64,000 nt of DNA from contig NZ_JBGSLK010000091.1 of the NCBI RefSeq assembly GCF_041740695.1, positions 29,906 through 93,905 of the forward strand, in the 5' to 3' direction. Both the position numbers and the translations under genes were made by a program. The notes below the pieces were generated by a model. That model was not told the DNA's origin. It did no database searches and saw only the letters and a program-made list of their open reading frames with translations. Below are positions 26,499-34,511 of the stretch, piece by piece; position 1 is the stretch's first letter; every line of letters starts with the position of its first letter. Source of the stretch: Haliscomenobacter sp041740695 (GTDB taxonomy: Bacteria; Bacteroidota; Bacteroidia; Chitinophagales; Saprospiraceae).

Positions 26499-27663
26499 AA
26501 ACCGGCAAATACGGTTTCCCCCCCGTCACTTCCCTCGAAATCACAATCCGCTGCACCTCCGAAGTCCCTTCGTAGATCTGCGTAATTTTCGCATCGCGCA
26601 TCAGGCGCTCCACGTGGTATTCTTTGACAAAACCATAGCCGCCATGAACCTGCACCGCTTCTACACTGTGGCGCATGGCTACTTCGGAAGCATACAATTT
26701 TGCCATTGCGCTGGCGGCGCTGTAGTCCAGGCCTTGATCCTTGAGCCAGGCAGCCCGGTAAACCATCAGTTTGGCTGCTTCGATCTCGGTGGCCATGTCG
26801 GCCAATTTGAAGGCGATCGCCTGGTGTTGGTTGATGGGTTTGCCAAAGGCAGTGCGTTGTTTAGAGTACTCCAGGGCCAACTCGTAAGAACCCCCTGCTA
26901 TTCCCAGGGCTTGGGCAGCAATGCCGATGCGGCCACCTGCCAGGCTTTTCATAGCGAACTTAAAGCCAAAACCATCTTCGCCGATCCGGTTTTCCTTCGG
27001 CACTTTGACATCGCTATACATAATGGTGTGGGTATCCGAAGAACGGATGCCCAGCTTGTCTTCTTTGGCCCCGACGGCGACGCCGGGCGTATCGGCTTCT
27101 ACAATCAGGCAATTGATGCCTTTGGAGCCTTTTTCCGGGTGGGTTTGGGCCATCACCAGGTGTAACTTGGAAGTACCTCCGTTGGTGATCCAGTTTTTGG
27201 TGCCGTTGAGCAGGTAGTGGTCGCCCATGTCTACTGCGGTGGTGCGCTGGTGGGTGGCATCGCTGCCAGCTTCGGGTTCGGAGAGGCAGAATGAGCCGAT
27301 CCATTCACCGCTGGCGAGCCGAGGAAGGTATTTGGCTTTTTGTTCAGCGCTGCCAAAGGTCTCAATGCCCCAGCAGACCAGGGAATTGTTGACCGACATG
27401 ATCACCGAGCAAGAATTGTCTATTTTGGAAATTTCTTCCATGGCGAGCACATAGGACAGGGAATCCATCCCGCCACCGCCGTATTCAGGCGCTACCATCA
27501 TGCCTAAAAAGCCCAGCTCGCCCATCTTTTTGACTTGCTCATAAGGGTATTCCATTTTGGAATCGCGCTCGATGACGCCAGGCTTCAATTCTTTTTGGGC
27601 AAAATCACGTGCTGCGGCCTGAACGGCCAGGTGTTCTTCGGACAAGTGAAAATCCATCGCCAT
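26497..27663 (-). CDS. acyl-CoA dehydrogenase
   Basis: An FAD enzyme that forms the alpha-beta double bond in acyl-CoA beta-oxidation or amino-acid catabolism. It has N-terminal helical, central beta and C-terminal helical domains over 388 residues. Signature stretches are CLSEPEAGSDA, TNGGTSKLHLVMAQT and, near the C-terminus, IYEGTSEVQRIVISRE, whose Glu is the catalytic base in short-chain-type members. Acyl chain preference cannot be told. A stable hairpin sits 12 bp before the start codon. Confidence 0.95.
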   Translation of the reverse strand: MAMDFHLSEEHLAVQAAARDFAQKELKPGVIERDSKMEYPYEQVKKMGELGFLGMMVAPEYGGGGMDSLSYVLAMEEISKIDNSCSVIMSVNNSLVCWGIETFGSAEQKAKYLPRLASGEWIGSFCLSEPEAGSDATHQRTTAVDMGDHYLLNGTKNWITNGGTSKLHLVMAQTHPEKGSKGINCLIVEADTPGVAVGAKEDKLGIRSSDTHTIMYSDVKVPKENRIGEDGFGFKFAMKSLAGGRIGIAAQALGIAGGSYELALEYSKQRTAFGKPINQHQAIAFKLADMATEIEAAKLMVYRAAWLKDQGLDYSAASAMAKLYASEVAMRHSVEAVQVHGGYGFVKEYHVERLMRDAKITQIYEGTSEVQRIVISREVTGGKPYLPV

Positions 27664-27675
27664 GTGGTTTTGATG

Positions 27676-27702
27676 GCGGGTACTGGCAATCCCAGTACCC
27701 GC
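27676..27702 (-). promoter_or_regulatory. stable hairpin in the acyl-CoA dehydrogenase leader
   Basis: GCGGGTACTGG pairs perfectly with CCAGTACCCGC around a 5-base loop (11-bp GC-rich stem), ending 12 bp upstream of the start codon. It could limit ribosome access, protect the 5' end or terminate read-through from the VWA gene. No U-tract is present. Confidence 0.5.
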
Positions 27703-27783
27703 TATTTGGTCTGGTTAATGTTGAGGCTAAAAAACACAGATTGGTTCGCTGTACCGGAAATTCCAGCACAGTCGAAAGAATTG

Positions 27784-27835
27784 GCGAATTTACGCTAAAA
27801 TTTGGAAAGTGGGTAGCGAATTTACGCTAAAATTT
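27784..27835. repeat. two 20-bp direct repeats, period 32
   Basis: GCGAATTTACGCTAAAATTT occurs twice, 32 bp apart, in the 194-bp gap between the VWA gene and the acyl-CoA dehydrogenase gene. Direct repeats spaced by three helical turns could be regulator sites for the dehydrogenase; no palindromic core of note. Confidence 0.5.
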
Positions 27836-27857
27836 AGATCACGAGTAGAATGTACCC

Positions 27858-28970
27858 TCACGGCGCCTCCCGCAACCTTTCCCCCTTGATCGCTTTCGCC
27901 ATCAAATCCGGAAACGCATCCGGCGTACACGCAAACGTAGGAATCTCCAGCTGCGTAAACTGCGTAGCAATATGGTGGTCATACATCGGCGCGCCCTTGT
28001 CATTCAAGGCCAGCAGCGCAATCAAATTGACGCCCATGGCCTTAATTTCCGCAGCTTGACGGAGCAAATCATCTGGCGGCCCACCCTCCATCAAATCCGA
28101 AATCAATACCATTATAGTATGCCTCGGTTGGCGAATGTGTTGGCGGGCATAACGTAGCGCCTTGCTGATGTGCGTGCCGCCGCCGAGTTGGGTAGCGAAC
28201 AGCAGGTCAACCACATCGTGTAAATGTTCGCTAAGGTCCACCACGCTGGTATCAAATACGATGAAACGGGTCGTAATGCTGGGCATGGAAGCCATGATCG
28301 AGCCCACAATCCCGGCGTAGACCACCGATGCCGCCATGGAGCCACTTTGGTCTATCAGCAGGATCAGGTCTTTCATTTTGGGTTGGCGGCGACCGAAGCC
28401 CCAAAGTTTTTCGGGAATGATGCTGTGGTATTCCGCTTGGTAGTGTTTCAAATTGGCGCGGATGGTGCGGTGCCAGTCGATGGCATTGGGTTTGGGTCGG
28501 CGGGAACGAGCCACCCGACTGAGGCTACCTTTGATGGCGTTTTGCAGGGGTTGGCGCAGTTTTTTCTCCAGTTCTTTGACCACTTTGCGAATGACCTCAC
28601 GGGCGGTTTCGCGGGTTTGGGCGGGCAGCACTTTTTTTAGGCTCAGCAAGGTGCTGACTAAATGCACATCCGCTTGCAAGGTTTCCAGCAATTCGGGTTG
28701 CAGCAACATTTGGTGCAAACGCAGCCGCTCCAGCGCGTCTTTTTGCATCAATTGTACGACGGGCGCAGGAAAATACTTGCGGATGTCCCCCAACCAACGC
28801 GCAACATTCGGCGAAGAACTACCTAGTCCACGCTCGCGCTCGCTGTCGTACAAGGCATCCAAGACCTTGTCCATGCCCTGTTCTTCCTCCCCTAGCCCGA
28901 TGCTTTCTTTGGGGTCAGCATTTTGGCCAAGTACCAGCCGCCAGCGTTTGAGTTGTTCTTCTTTGTCCAT
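27858..28970 (-). CDS. VWA domain protein (CoxE/YehP-like)
   Basis: A 370-residue soluble protein. The N-terminal 200 residues are helical and basic. The C-terminal von Willebrand A domain starts LLIDQSGSM, giving the MIDAS motif Asp207-x-Ser209-x-Ser211, with later MIDAS support in GGGTHISKAL and LISDLMEGG. VWA proteins of this type usually partner a MoxR-type AAA+ ATPase, but none is in the window. Probable chaperone or assembly role, by family only. Confidence 0.88.
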   Translation of the reverse strand: MDKEEQLKRWRLVLGQNADPKESIGLGEEEQGMDKVLDALYDSERERGLGSSSPNVARWLGDIRKYFPAPVVQLMQKDALERLRLHQMLLQPELLETLQADVHLVSTLLSLKKVLPAQTRETAREVIRKVVKELEKKLRQPLQNAIKGSLSRVARSRRPKPNAIDWHRTIRANLKHYQAEYHSIIPEKLWGFGRRQPKMKDLILLIDQSGSMAASVVYAGIVGSIMASMPSITTRFIVFDTSVVDLSEHLHDVVDLLFATQLGGGTHISKALRYARQHIRQPRHTIMVLISDLMEGGPPDDLLRQAAEIKAMGVNLIALLALNDKGAPMYDHHIATQFTQLEIPTFACTPDAFPDLMAKAIKGERLREAP

Positions 28971-29088
28971 ATTTTCACAATCGTTACCAAAAATGGAAAA
29001 AATTACTGAATTTCGGGCTCAAGTATCGCAACATAATTGATGAGCGGGTACTTTATAAATTGGGCAAACGCCCCAAAACCACGTCAGA

Positions 29089-30204
29089 GTGAAGCAAGAA
29101 GAAGCCTGGAAAGATACTGAAAAGGATCAACATAAGGCATTAAAGTCAATTTCGCCCTACCGCATTGTAATTCCTGCTCTACTCGGTCTGGCAGGAGTGT
29201 TTTATATGTTGTGGCGCAATTTTGATCTGGAAGAATTTAAGCGCATCCAGTGGACGGGCCATGTTTATTTTTGGATTGGGATGGGGATATTGACTATCGT
29301 AATTCGGGATCTGTCCTACGCACTTCGTTTGCGGGCTTTGACCAATAAAGAACTTTCCTGGTGGAAATGCATCGAGGTCGTTATCATTTGGGAGTTTAGT
29401 TCAGCGGTTTCACCTTCGGCCTTGGGTGGCTCGGCAGTAGCCTTTTTTATTTTGTCCCAGGAAAAACTTTCGGTGGCCCGCACGGTGACCATTGTAACCT
29501 ATACCATTGTGTTGGATGCCTTATTTATGCTCTGTACGCTGCCCATTTTATTCCTCATTTTTGGGTTTGACATTTTACGACCAGGTGCACAATCTTTTGC
29601 CGATTTGGGCCAATGGGGTTATTTGGCCTTAGGTTTTTACATCTTCATGATCGTATACTCTATCATTTTTGCTTATGGGATTTTCTGGGGGCCCCAGCAG
29701 ATGAAGCGTTTGTTGGGCTGGGCAACGAATAATCGGTTGCTGCGGCGTTTTCATCAAAGTGCAATCAAATTGGGCGAGGATTTGGTCACCGCATCAAAAG
29801 GGCTAAAAGAGCAAGGCTGGCCCATCCACCTTCAAGCCGTAGTAGGAACCTTGCTGGCCTGGATTTTCCGTTTTTCGCTGATCAGTTGTTTGGTGATTGC
29901 CTTTACGCCTGAGCTGCCACTGACCTTGCGTTTTCAAAGTGAGTTGTATGCGCGGCTGCAAACCATGTTTTTTGTGGTCATGTTCAGCCCCACTCCAGGC
30001 GGAGCAGGGATCATCGAATTGGCTTTTAATGGATTCCTGACTGATTATGTACACAGCAATACCCACGCCACGGTCATTTCGACGATCTGGCGCTTGTTGT
30101 CATATTATTTGTATCTGATGGCGGGAGCGCTGGTGGTGCCGGTTTGGATTAGGGCGGTGTTTAAAGGAAAAAAGACGAAGGAAACTGAGCAAAATCCTGA
30201 TTAA
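29089..30204 (+). CDS. lysylphosphatidylglycerol synthase TM / UPF0104-type membrane protein
   Basis: A 371-residue polytopic protein with about eight helices. The stretches SSAVSPSALGGSAVAFFIL and FSPTPGGAGIIELAFNG are the conserved small-residue and PGG motifs of the UPF0104/LPG_synthase_TM family. Some members flip or modify lipids; this one lacks the C-terminal aminoacyl-transfer domain of MprF. The start is GTG. It is divergent from the VWA gene (118 bp) and its stop codon overlaps that of the convergent GNAT gene by 4 bp. Confidence 0.88.
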   Translation: MKQEEAWKDTEKDQHKALKSISPYRIVIPALLGLAGVFYMLWRNFDLEEFKRIQWTGHVYFWIGMGILTIVIRDLSYALRLRALTNKELSWWKCIEVVIIWEFSSAVSPSALGGSAVAFFILSQEKLSVARTVTIVTYTIVLDALFMLCTLPILFLIFGFDILRPGAQSFADLGQWGYLALGFYIFMIVYSIIFAYGIFWGPQQMKRLLGWATNNRLLRRFHQSAIKLGEDLVTASKGLKEQGWPIHLQAVVGTLLAWIFRFSLISCLVIAFTPELPLTLRFQSELYARLQTMFFVVMFSPTPGGAGIIELAFNGFLTDYVHSNTHATVISTIWRLLSYYLYLMAGALVVPVWIRAVFKGKKTKETEQNPD

Positions 30205-30728
30205 TCCCGGAGTGTTTTTATCATCGTAAAAATTCCCCGATGCTCCTCCTTAATCTTCGCCAATTCCAGCCAACGTTTGTACAATAGCTTATACCCATTT
30301 TTCACATAAAAATCCAGATTGTACGCATTGCTATCCATCACCCGGAGCCACAAATACTCCGCCTTGGCCTGACGCGCCTGTTCATCCGCAAAATCCATCA
30401 ATGTTTTTCCAATCCCCTTACCTTTTGCTGCCTCAGTCAGGTAAATTTTATCCAAAGAGACCGCATTGCTAAAGGGGGTATCGGAGATGGGCGCGTCAAA
30501 AATGAGTTTTAAATATCCAGCAATCAGCCCATCCTCCAACTTTGCAAAATAATAATGGTGTTTGGGATTAGCCAAGTGCTGCTCCAGCACCTCCAGATTG
30601 TTGATGTAAGCCAAATAAGCCTTGCCTTCATCGTGCCAGAGGTAGCGAAAATAGGGCAAATACGTTTCCTCCACTACCCTCTGCAGGGTCAAAATATCCT
30701 GGGGCAAAACCCGTTCAATCCTTAGCAT
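30201..30728 (-). CDS. GNAT family N-acetyltransferase
   Basis: A 175-residue acetyltransferase. The acetyl-CoA loop KGKGIGKTLM follows IYLTEAAK, and the C-terminal NLDFYVKNGYKLLYKRW is typical of GNAT enzymes acting on small amines. I start at MLRIERVLPQ because the longer in-frame start would overlap the promoter and first codons of the divergent E1 gene. The substrate is unknown. Confidence 0.88.
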   Translation of the reverse strand: MLRIERVLPQDILTLQRVVEETYLPYFRYLWHDEGKAYLAYINNLEVLEQHLANPKHHYYFAKLEDGLIAGYLKLIFDAPISDTPFSNAVSLDKIYLTEAAKGKGIGKTLMDFADEQARQAKAEYLWLRVMDSNAYNLDFYVKNGYKLLYKRWLELAKIKEEHRGIFTMIKTLRD

Positions 30729-30747
30729 AAACACAAGTTTTTTATCG

Positions 30748-30755
30748 TACTTTTG
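30748..30755 (+). promoter_or_regulatory. -7 promoter box (TACTTTTG) of the E1 gene
   Basis: A full TAnnTTTG match 22 bp before the ATG. Predicted transcription starts at about 30762, giving a very short leader. The box lies between the divergent GNAT and E1 genes. Confidence 0.55.
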
Positions 30756-30777
30756 GCCCGTACCTAACCAAATTACC

Positions 30778-32778
30778 ATGCAAGACGCCGCTGTAGACCA
30801 GATGGTTTTCAACCGCGCAGGCTTTTCTGACGAGTTACTGCTCAGCCTGTACAGCCAACTCCTTTATCCTCGCCTGATCGAAGATAAGATGCTCAAGTTG
30901 CTTCGCCAAGGCAAAGTGAGCAAATGGTTTTCTGGCATTGGTCAGGAGGCCATTTCCGTGGGGGCAACCCTGGCGCTGCTACCCGATGAAATGATCTTTC
31001 CCATGCACCGCAATTTGGGGGTATTTACTGGCCGCGAGGTACCTTTTGATCGTTTGTTTGCCCAGTGGCAAGGCAAATATTCCGGTTATACCAAGGGTAG
31101 AGACCGCTCTTTTCACTTTGGCACCCTGGAGCACCACATCGTAGGCATGATCTCCCATTTGGGGCCACAACTTTCGCTGGCTGCTGGCGTAGGGTTAGCA
31201 CATAAACTCTCAGGTGAAGGCCGGGTAAGTCTGGCCTTTACTGGCGATGGCGCCACGAGTGAGGGTGAATTCCACGAAGCGCTCAATGTAGCCGCAGTGT
31301 GGCAATTGCCCGTGATTTTTTTGGTTGAAAACAATGGCTACGGCTTGTCTACGCCACCTACCGAACAATACCGTTGCGCCCAGTTGGCCGACAAGGGGAT
31401 AGGATACGGGATGAAAGCGCTCACCATCGATGGGAACAACATCCTGGAGGTGTACCGCACGGTGTCCGAACTGGCCGAATCCATGCGAGAAACCCCCGAA
31501 CCCGTGCTGCTGGAATGTATGACCTTCCGCATGCGGGGCCACGAGGAGGCTTCTGGCACCAAGTACGTGCCCAAAGCCTTGATGGATCATTGGGCCTTGC
31601 GCGACCCGCTGAGCAATTACGAACGTTTCCTGATGGAAGAAGGGCTATTGACCGAAGCCAGCAAAAAGGAGTTGACCGCCAAGTGGAAAAAACACATCGA
31701 AGCGGGTTTGCAACAAGCCTTTGAGGAAGGTGATCCACAAAATGAGCTGTCCGAGGAATTGGCCGATGTGTATGCACCCTATGTGCCCCAGTTTACGACT
31801 CCAAAGACCGCGCAAAAAAGTGACAAACGATTTGTCGACGCCCTATCTGATGGCCTTCGCCAAGCCATGGAAAAACACGATAAGCTCATCCTGATGGGCC
31901 AGGACATTGCCGATTACGGCGGGGTGTTCAAAATCACCGATGGTTTTGTGGCCCAATTTGGCAAGGAGCGGGTGCGCAATACACCATTGTGCGAAAGTGC
32001 CATCGTGGGTGCGGCCTTGGGTTTGAGTCTGAAGGGCTACAAGGCGATGGTGGAAATGCAATTCGCCGATTTTGTGACCTGCGGCTTCAACCAAATCATC
32101 AACAACCTGGCGAAACTCCACTACCGTTGGGGTGCCAATGCTGACGTGGTTGTACGGATGCCCTGTGGGGGAGGTACGAGTGCGGGGCCGTTTCACTCCC
32201 AGAGCAATGAGGCCTGGTTTTTTCATACCCCGGGTTTAAAAGTGGTATATCCTGCTACCCCTTATGATGCCAAGGGACTATTGTTGGCAGCTTTTGAGGA
32301 TCCCAACCCGGTGATGTACTTCGAGCACAAAGCCTTGTATCGCAGCCTGAGTGAAAGCATCCCCGACGACTATTATACCGTAGAAATTGGCAAAGCCCGG
32401 GTAGTACGTGAAGGCAAAGCCCTGACCGTGGTGACCTACGGCATGGGGGTACTATGGGCACAAAAAGTGATCGCCGAACTGGGCATTGATGCCGAGATCA
32501 TCGACTTGCGGACTTTGCTCCCCCTCGATTATGAGACCATCGAAACGAGTGTGCGCAAAACCAATAAGGTGATCATCCTGCATGAAGATACCCTGGTGGG
32601 CGGCATTGGCGGGGAAATTGCAGCGCACATTTCTGAACACCTGTTTGAATACCTGGATGCGCCAGTGATGCGGGAGGCGGCGCTGGATACGCCGATTCCG
32701 TTTGCGGGTTCGCTGGAGAAACAGTTTTTGCCCGTGGGGCGGTTTGTGGAGAAGTTGAAGAAATTGATGGGGTATTGA
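30778..32778 (+). CDS. 2-oxoacid dehydrogenase E1, alpha and beta subunits fused
   Basis: The thiamine-diphosphate-dependent decarboxylase of a 2-oxoacid (probably branched-chain or pyruvate-type) dehydrogenase complex. The N-terminal alpha half carries the ThDP motif from GDG (156-158) to NN (185-186). The C-terminal beta half begins at about residue 348 (FVDALSDGLRQAMEKHD) and has GQDIADYGGVF, ESAIVGAALG and the conserved transketolase C-terminal domain. The fusion of E1a and E1b in 666 residues is common in Bacteroidota. No E2 or E3 gene is adjacent, so the partners are encoded elsewhere. Confidence 0.93.
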   Translation: MQDAAVDQMVFNRAGFSDELLLSLYSQLLYPRLIEDKMLKLLRQGKVSKWFSGIGQEAISVGATLALLPDEMIFPMHRNLGVFTGREVPFDRLFAQWQGKYSGYTKGRDRSFHFGTLEHHIVGMISHLGPQLSLAAGVGLAHKLSGEGRVSLAFTGDGATSEGEFHEALNVAAVWQLPVIFLVENNGYGLSTPPTEQYRCAQLADKGIGYGMKALTIDGNNILEVYRTVSELAESMRETPEPVLLECMTFRMRGHEEASGTKYVPKALMDHWALRDPLSNYERFLMEEGLLTEASKKELTAKWKKHIEAGLQQAFEEGDPQNELSEELADVYAPYVPQFTTPKTAQKSDKRFVDALSDGLRQAMEKHDKLILMGQDIADYGGVFKITDGFVAQFGKERVRNTPLCESAIVGAALGLSLKGYKAMVEMQFADFVTCGFNQIINNLAKLHYRWGANADVVVRMPCGGGTSAGPFHSQSNEAWFFHTPGLKVVYPATPYDAKGLLLAAFEDPNPVMYFEHKALYRSLSESIPDDYYTVEIGKARVVREGKALTVVTYGMGVLWAQKVIAELGIDAEIIDLRTLLPLDYETIETSVRKTNKVIILHEDTLVGGIGGEIAAHISEHLFEYLDAPVMREAALDTPIPFAGSLEKQFLPVGRFVEKLKKLMGY

Positions 32779-33041
32779 GGGAACCCCTTTACCTTGATTT
32801 TTGTTGGAATGCTATTTATTTTTATTGCCGTAAAAAAGGAAAATGAGCTTAGCACAAATTCGGGAAGAGTCGCAGTGATGAATATGGGGCAACCCATAGC
32901 TCAAGGTTCTTTCCACTAAATGTAGTTTTTCTGTCGAAGGAACTATTTTTCTATTTTATAAGTTAAACTCAGGATTATACTGGTAATTAGGCCTTTAACA
33001 GAACTAGGATTCTCAAAGTTTCAAGGCTAAAAACAGCACAA

Positions 33042-33734
33042 ATGAATAAAAAATTAGATTTTAACGACTTATCGAGAGAAGCTTTAAATGAAATGCTGGA
33101 AGCAGTTGAACAATGCATTTTATATCGAAAGGAAGAGCATGAACAATGGGCTGATTCTAGATTTCCTGGATGTTTGGGAATTCCTGCTGCCATATTGTTA
33201 TTTTCTATTGCTGATGCAATTGGGAGTTATCATAGAGACAGAAACAAAAGTTTTGTTGTTGAGATAGATGGTGCACCCCAGGCTCTTGATAACAAGGCAA
33301 AGCATTTATACATTCTTAACTACAAATTTTATGGAGATCAACGACTTAGTAGCAAGGAACTCGATGTACTTTACAAGAATTATCGATCAATTTTGACCCA
33401 TAATCTAGGTCTACCAGGTTCTCATATTTTGATATTGGACCCCACAGGAAATAAGTTGATTGAAAAAAAACAAGGTCCGCAGAATGATAATTGGGTACTA
33501 AATTTGAATGTTTTCTTTAATTTGACTAAGAAGGCAGTTGAAATGTTCTTGTCAGACTCGAAAGAAATCATTGAAAACAGTTTTGCTGTGAAAGATGAGG
33601 TTGCAAAAAAAGAGACTGATCTCTTTGGTGGAATTGATACAATCGACCAACTGTACAATTCAACTTCCAGTGGCGATTATGTTTCTCCAAGCGGCACCAA
33701 CTATACGATACCTCCGAATAATTCAAACCATTAA
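33042..33734 (+). CDS. hypothetical protein with an RX4H (HEPN-like) motif
   Basis: A soluble 230-residue protein, visibly more A/T-rich than its neighbours. No family recognised with certainty. A helical N-terminus (residues 1-45) leads to GCLGIPAAILLFSIADAIG. At about residues 122-134 it reads YKNYRSILTHNLG, where R-SILT-H fits the RX4H pattern of HEPN ribonuclease-type proteins. The C-terminal 60 residues look disordered. It stands alone, followed by a broken small ORF and a repeat-dense gap. HEPN membership is a hypothesis only. Confidence 0.65.
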   Translation: MNKKLDFNDLSREALNEMLEAVEQCILYRKEEHEQWADSRFPGCLGIPAAILLFSIADAIGSYHRDRNKSFVVEIDGAPQALDNKAKHLYILNYKFYGDQRLSSKELDVLYKNYRSILTHNLGLPGSHILILDPTGNKLIEKKQGPQNDNWVLNLNVFFNLTKKAVEMFLSDSKEIIENSFAVKDEVAKKETDLFGGIDTIDQLYNSTSSGDYVSPSGTNYTIPPNNSNH

Positions 33735-33771
33735 CTAACCTGCGAAAGCCCCATTAGTCATTCCTTAAAAG

Positions 33772-33940
33772 ATGAATCCAATGGCAAAATCAATGAAAAC
33801 CACTGAAGCACTCGATTTATTACATCAAGGATAAAGCGGCACAAGAATGGCTGAAACAAAATTCTAAAAAGCTTGAGCGCGTGGTGAATAAATTGGTACT
33901 AGACTTGTATCATACCGAGCAGATGTTGCATACAGAATGA
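33772..33940 (+). pseudogene. broken small ORF (frameshift suspected)
   Basis: One frame encodes MKTTEALDLLHQ and stops after about 20 codons. A second frame overlapping the stop continues in coding-like fashion (KDKAAQEWLKQNSKKLERVV ... TEQMLHTE) for about 40 codons. Joined by a one-base shift they would give a short basic helical protein of about 55 residues. A further 34-codon ORF begins at the ATGA overlap. I do not recognise the product. Confidence 0.35.
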
Positions 33941-34044
33941 GGGAGAAGACAATTTCAGAATTGAAAGAGCAGGAAGTTTCTGAATTTGTAATCTGCTTGG
34001 TCTTGACAGACAGATTAAACTGGCAAAGTTTCTTGAAATGAAGA

Positions 34045-34460
34045 GAGTGCATGACAAAATCGGGGCAGATATAAAACCAAGGAGTGACCAAAAGATAACA
34101 TATAAAGGTTTGTTGGCAAATCACGCCTAAATTTTTTGGCCATATTGATTCATTAATACGGATGGTGTTATTTTGCCCAGAGGGCAATTATCTTTGTAGC
34201 AGCAAAGGTTAATGCCAAGTAATGATGGGCTGCCCGGCGGGCAGCTATCTGTACAGCAATAGATCATCGAAATTTACAGCTACCAGCAGGAGTTTTAGAT
34301 AGCTGCCCGCCGGGCAGCCTCATCAATTCCTATGAATTGCGCCAAAGCTACAAAGATGACTGCCCGCCGGGCAGTCCGTCTATTCATTGGAGTGCATGAC
34401 AAAATCACAAGGTGGTGACATCCTACAATTTTTACATTGCCCCAATTTTGTCATGCACTC
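34045..34460. repeat. 416-bp composite flanked by 32-bp inverted repeats
   Basis: GAGTGCATGACAAAATCGGG at the left end is mirrored by the complement at the right end (about 26 of 32 positions match by eye). An extra internal copy of GAGTGCATGACAAAAT at 34390 pairs with the right end as a 16-bp stem. No ORF lies inside. It encloses four REP-like palindromes. The enclosing 777-bp gap otherwise holds only the broken ORF upstream. MITE-like, by structure only. Confidence 0.55.
34173..34376. repeat. family G REP-like cluster (four palindromes)
   Basis: Four GC-rich palindromes: TTGCCCAGAGGGCAA (34173), GCTGCCCGGCGGGCAGC (34229), AGCTGCCCGCCGGGCAGCC (34301) and GACTGCCCGCCGGGCAGTC (34358). The first two are followed by ATCTTTGTAGC or ATCTGTACAGC. 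The last two have the same kind of flank in inverted orientation. This head-tail organisation resembles REP/BIME clusters mobilised by RAYT transposases; no such transposase gene is nearby. Confidence 0.7.
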
Positions 34461-34511
34461 AAATGAAGACAAGACAATATCACCCCTGTGAACACCAAAC
34501 CTCTTCCCTAG

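Noticed and set aside
34173..34376. Possible CRISPR array
   Set aside because: The four GC-rich palindromes are not evenly spaced, alternate in orientation, and differ in flanks; no cas gene is nearby.
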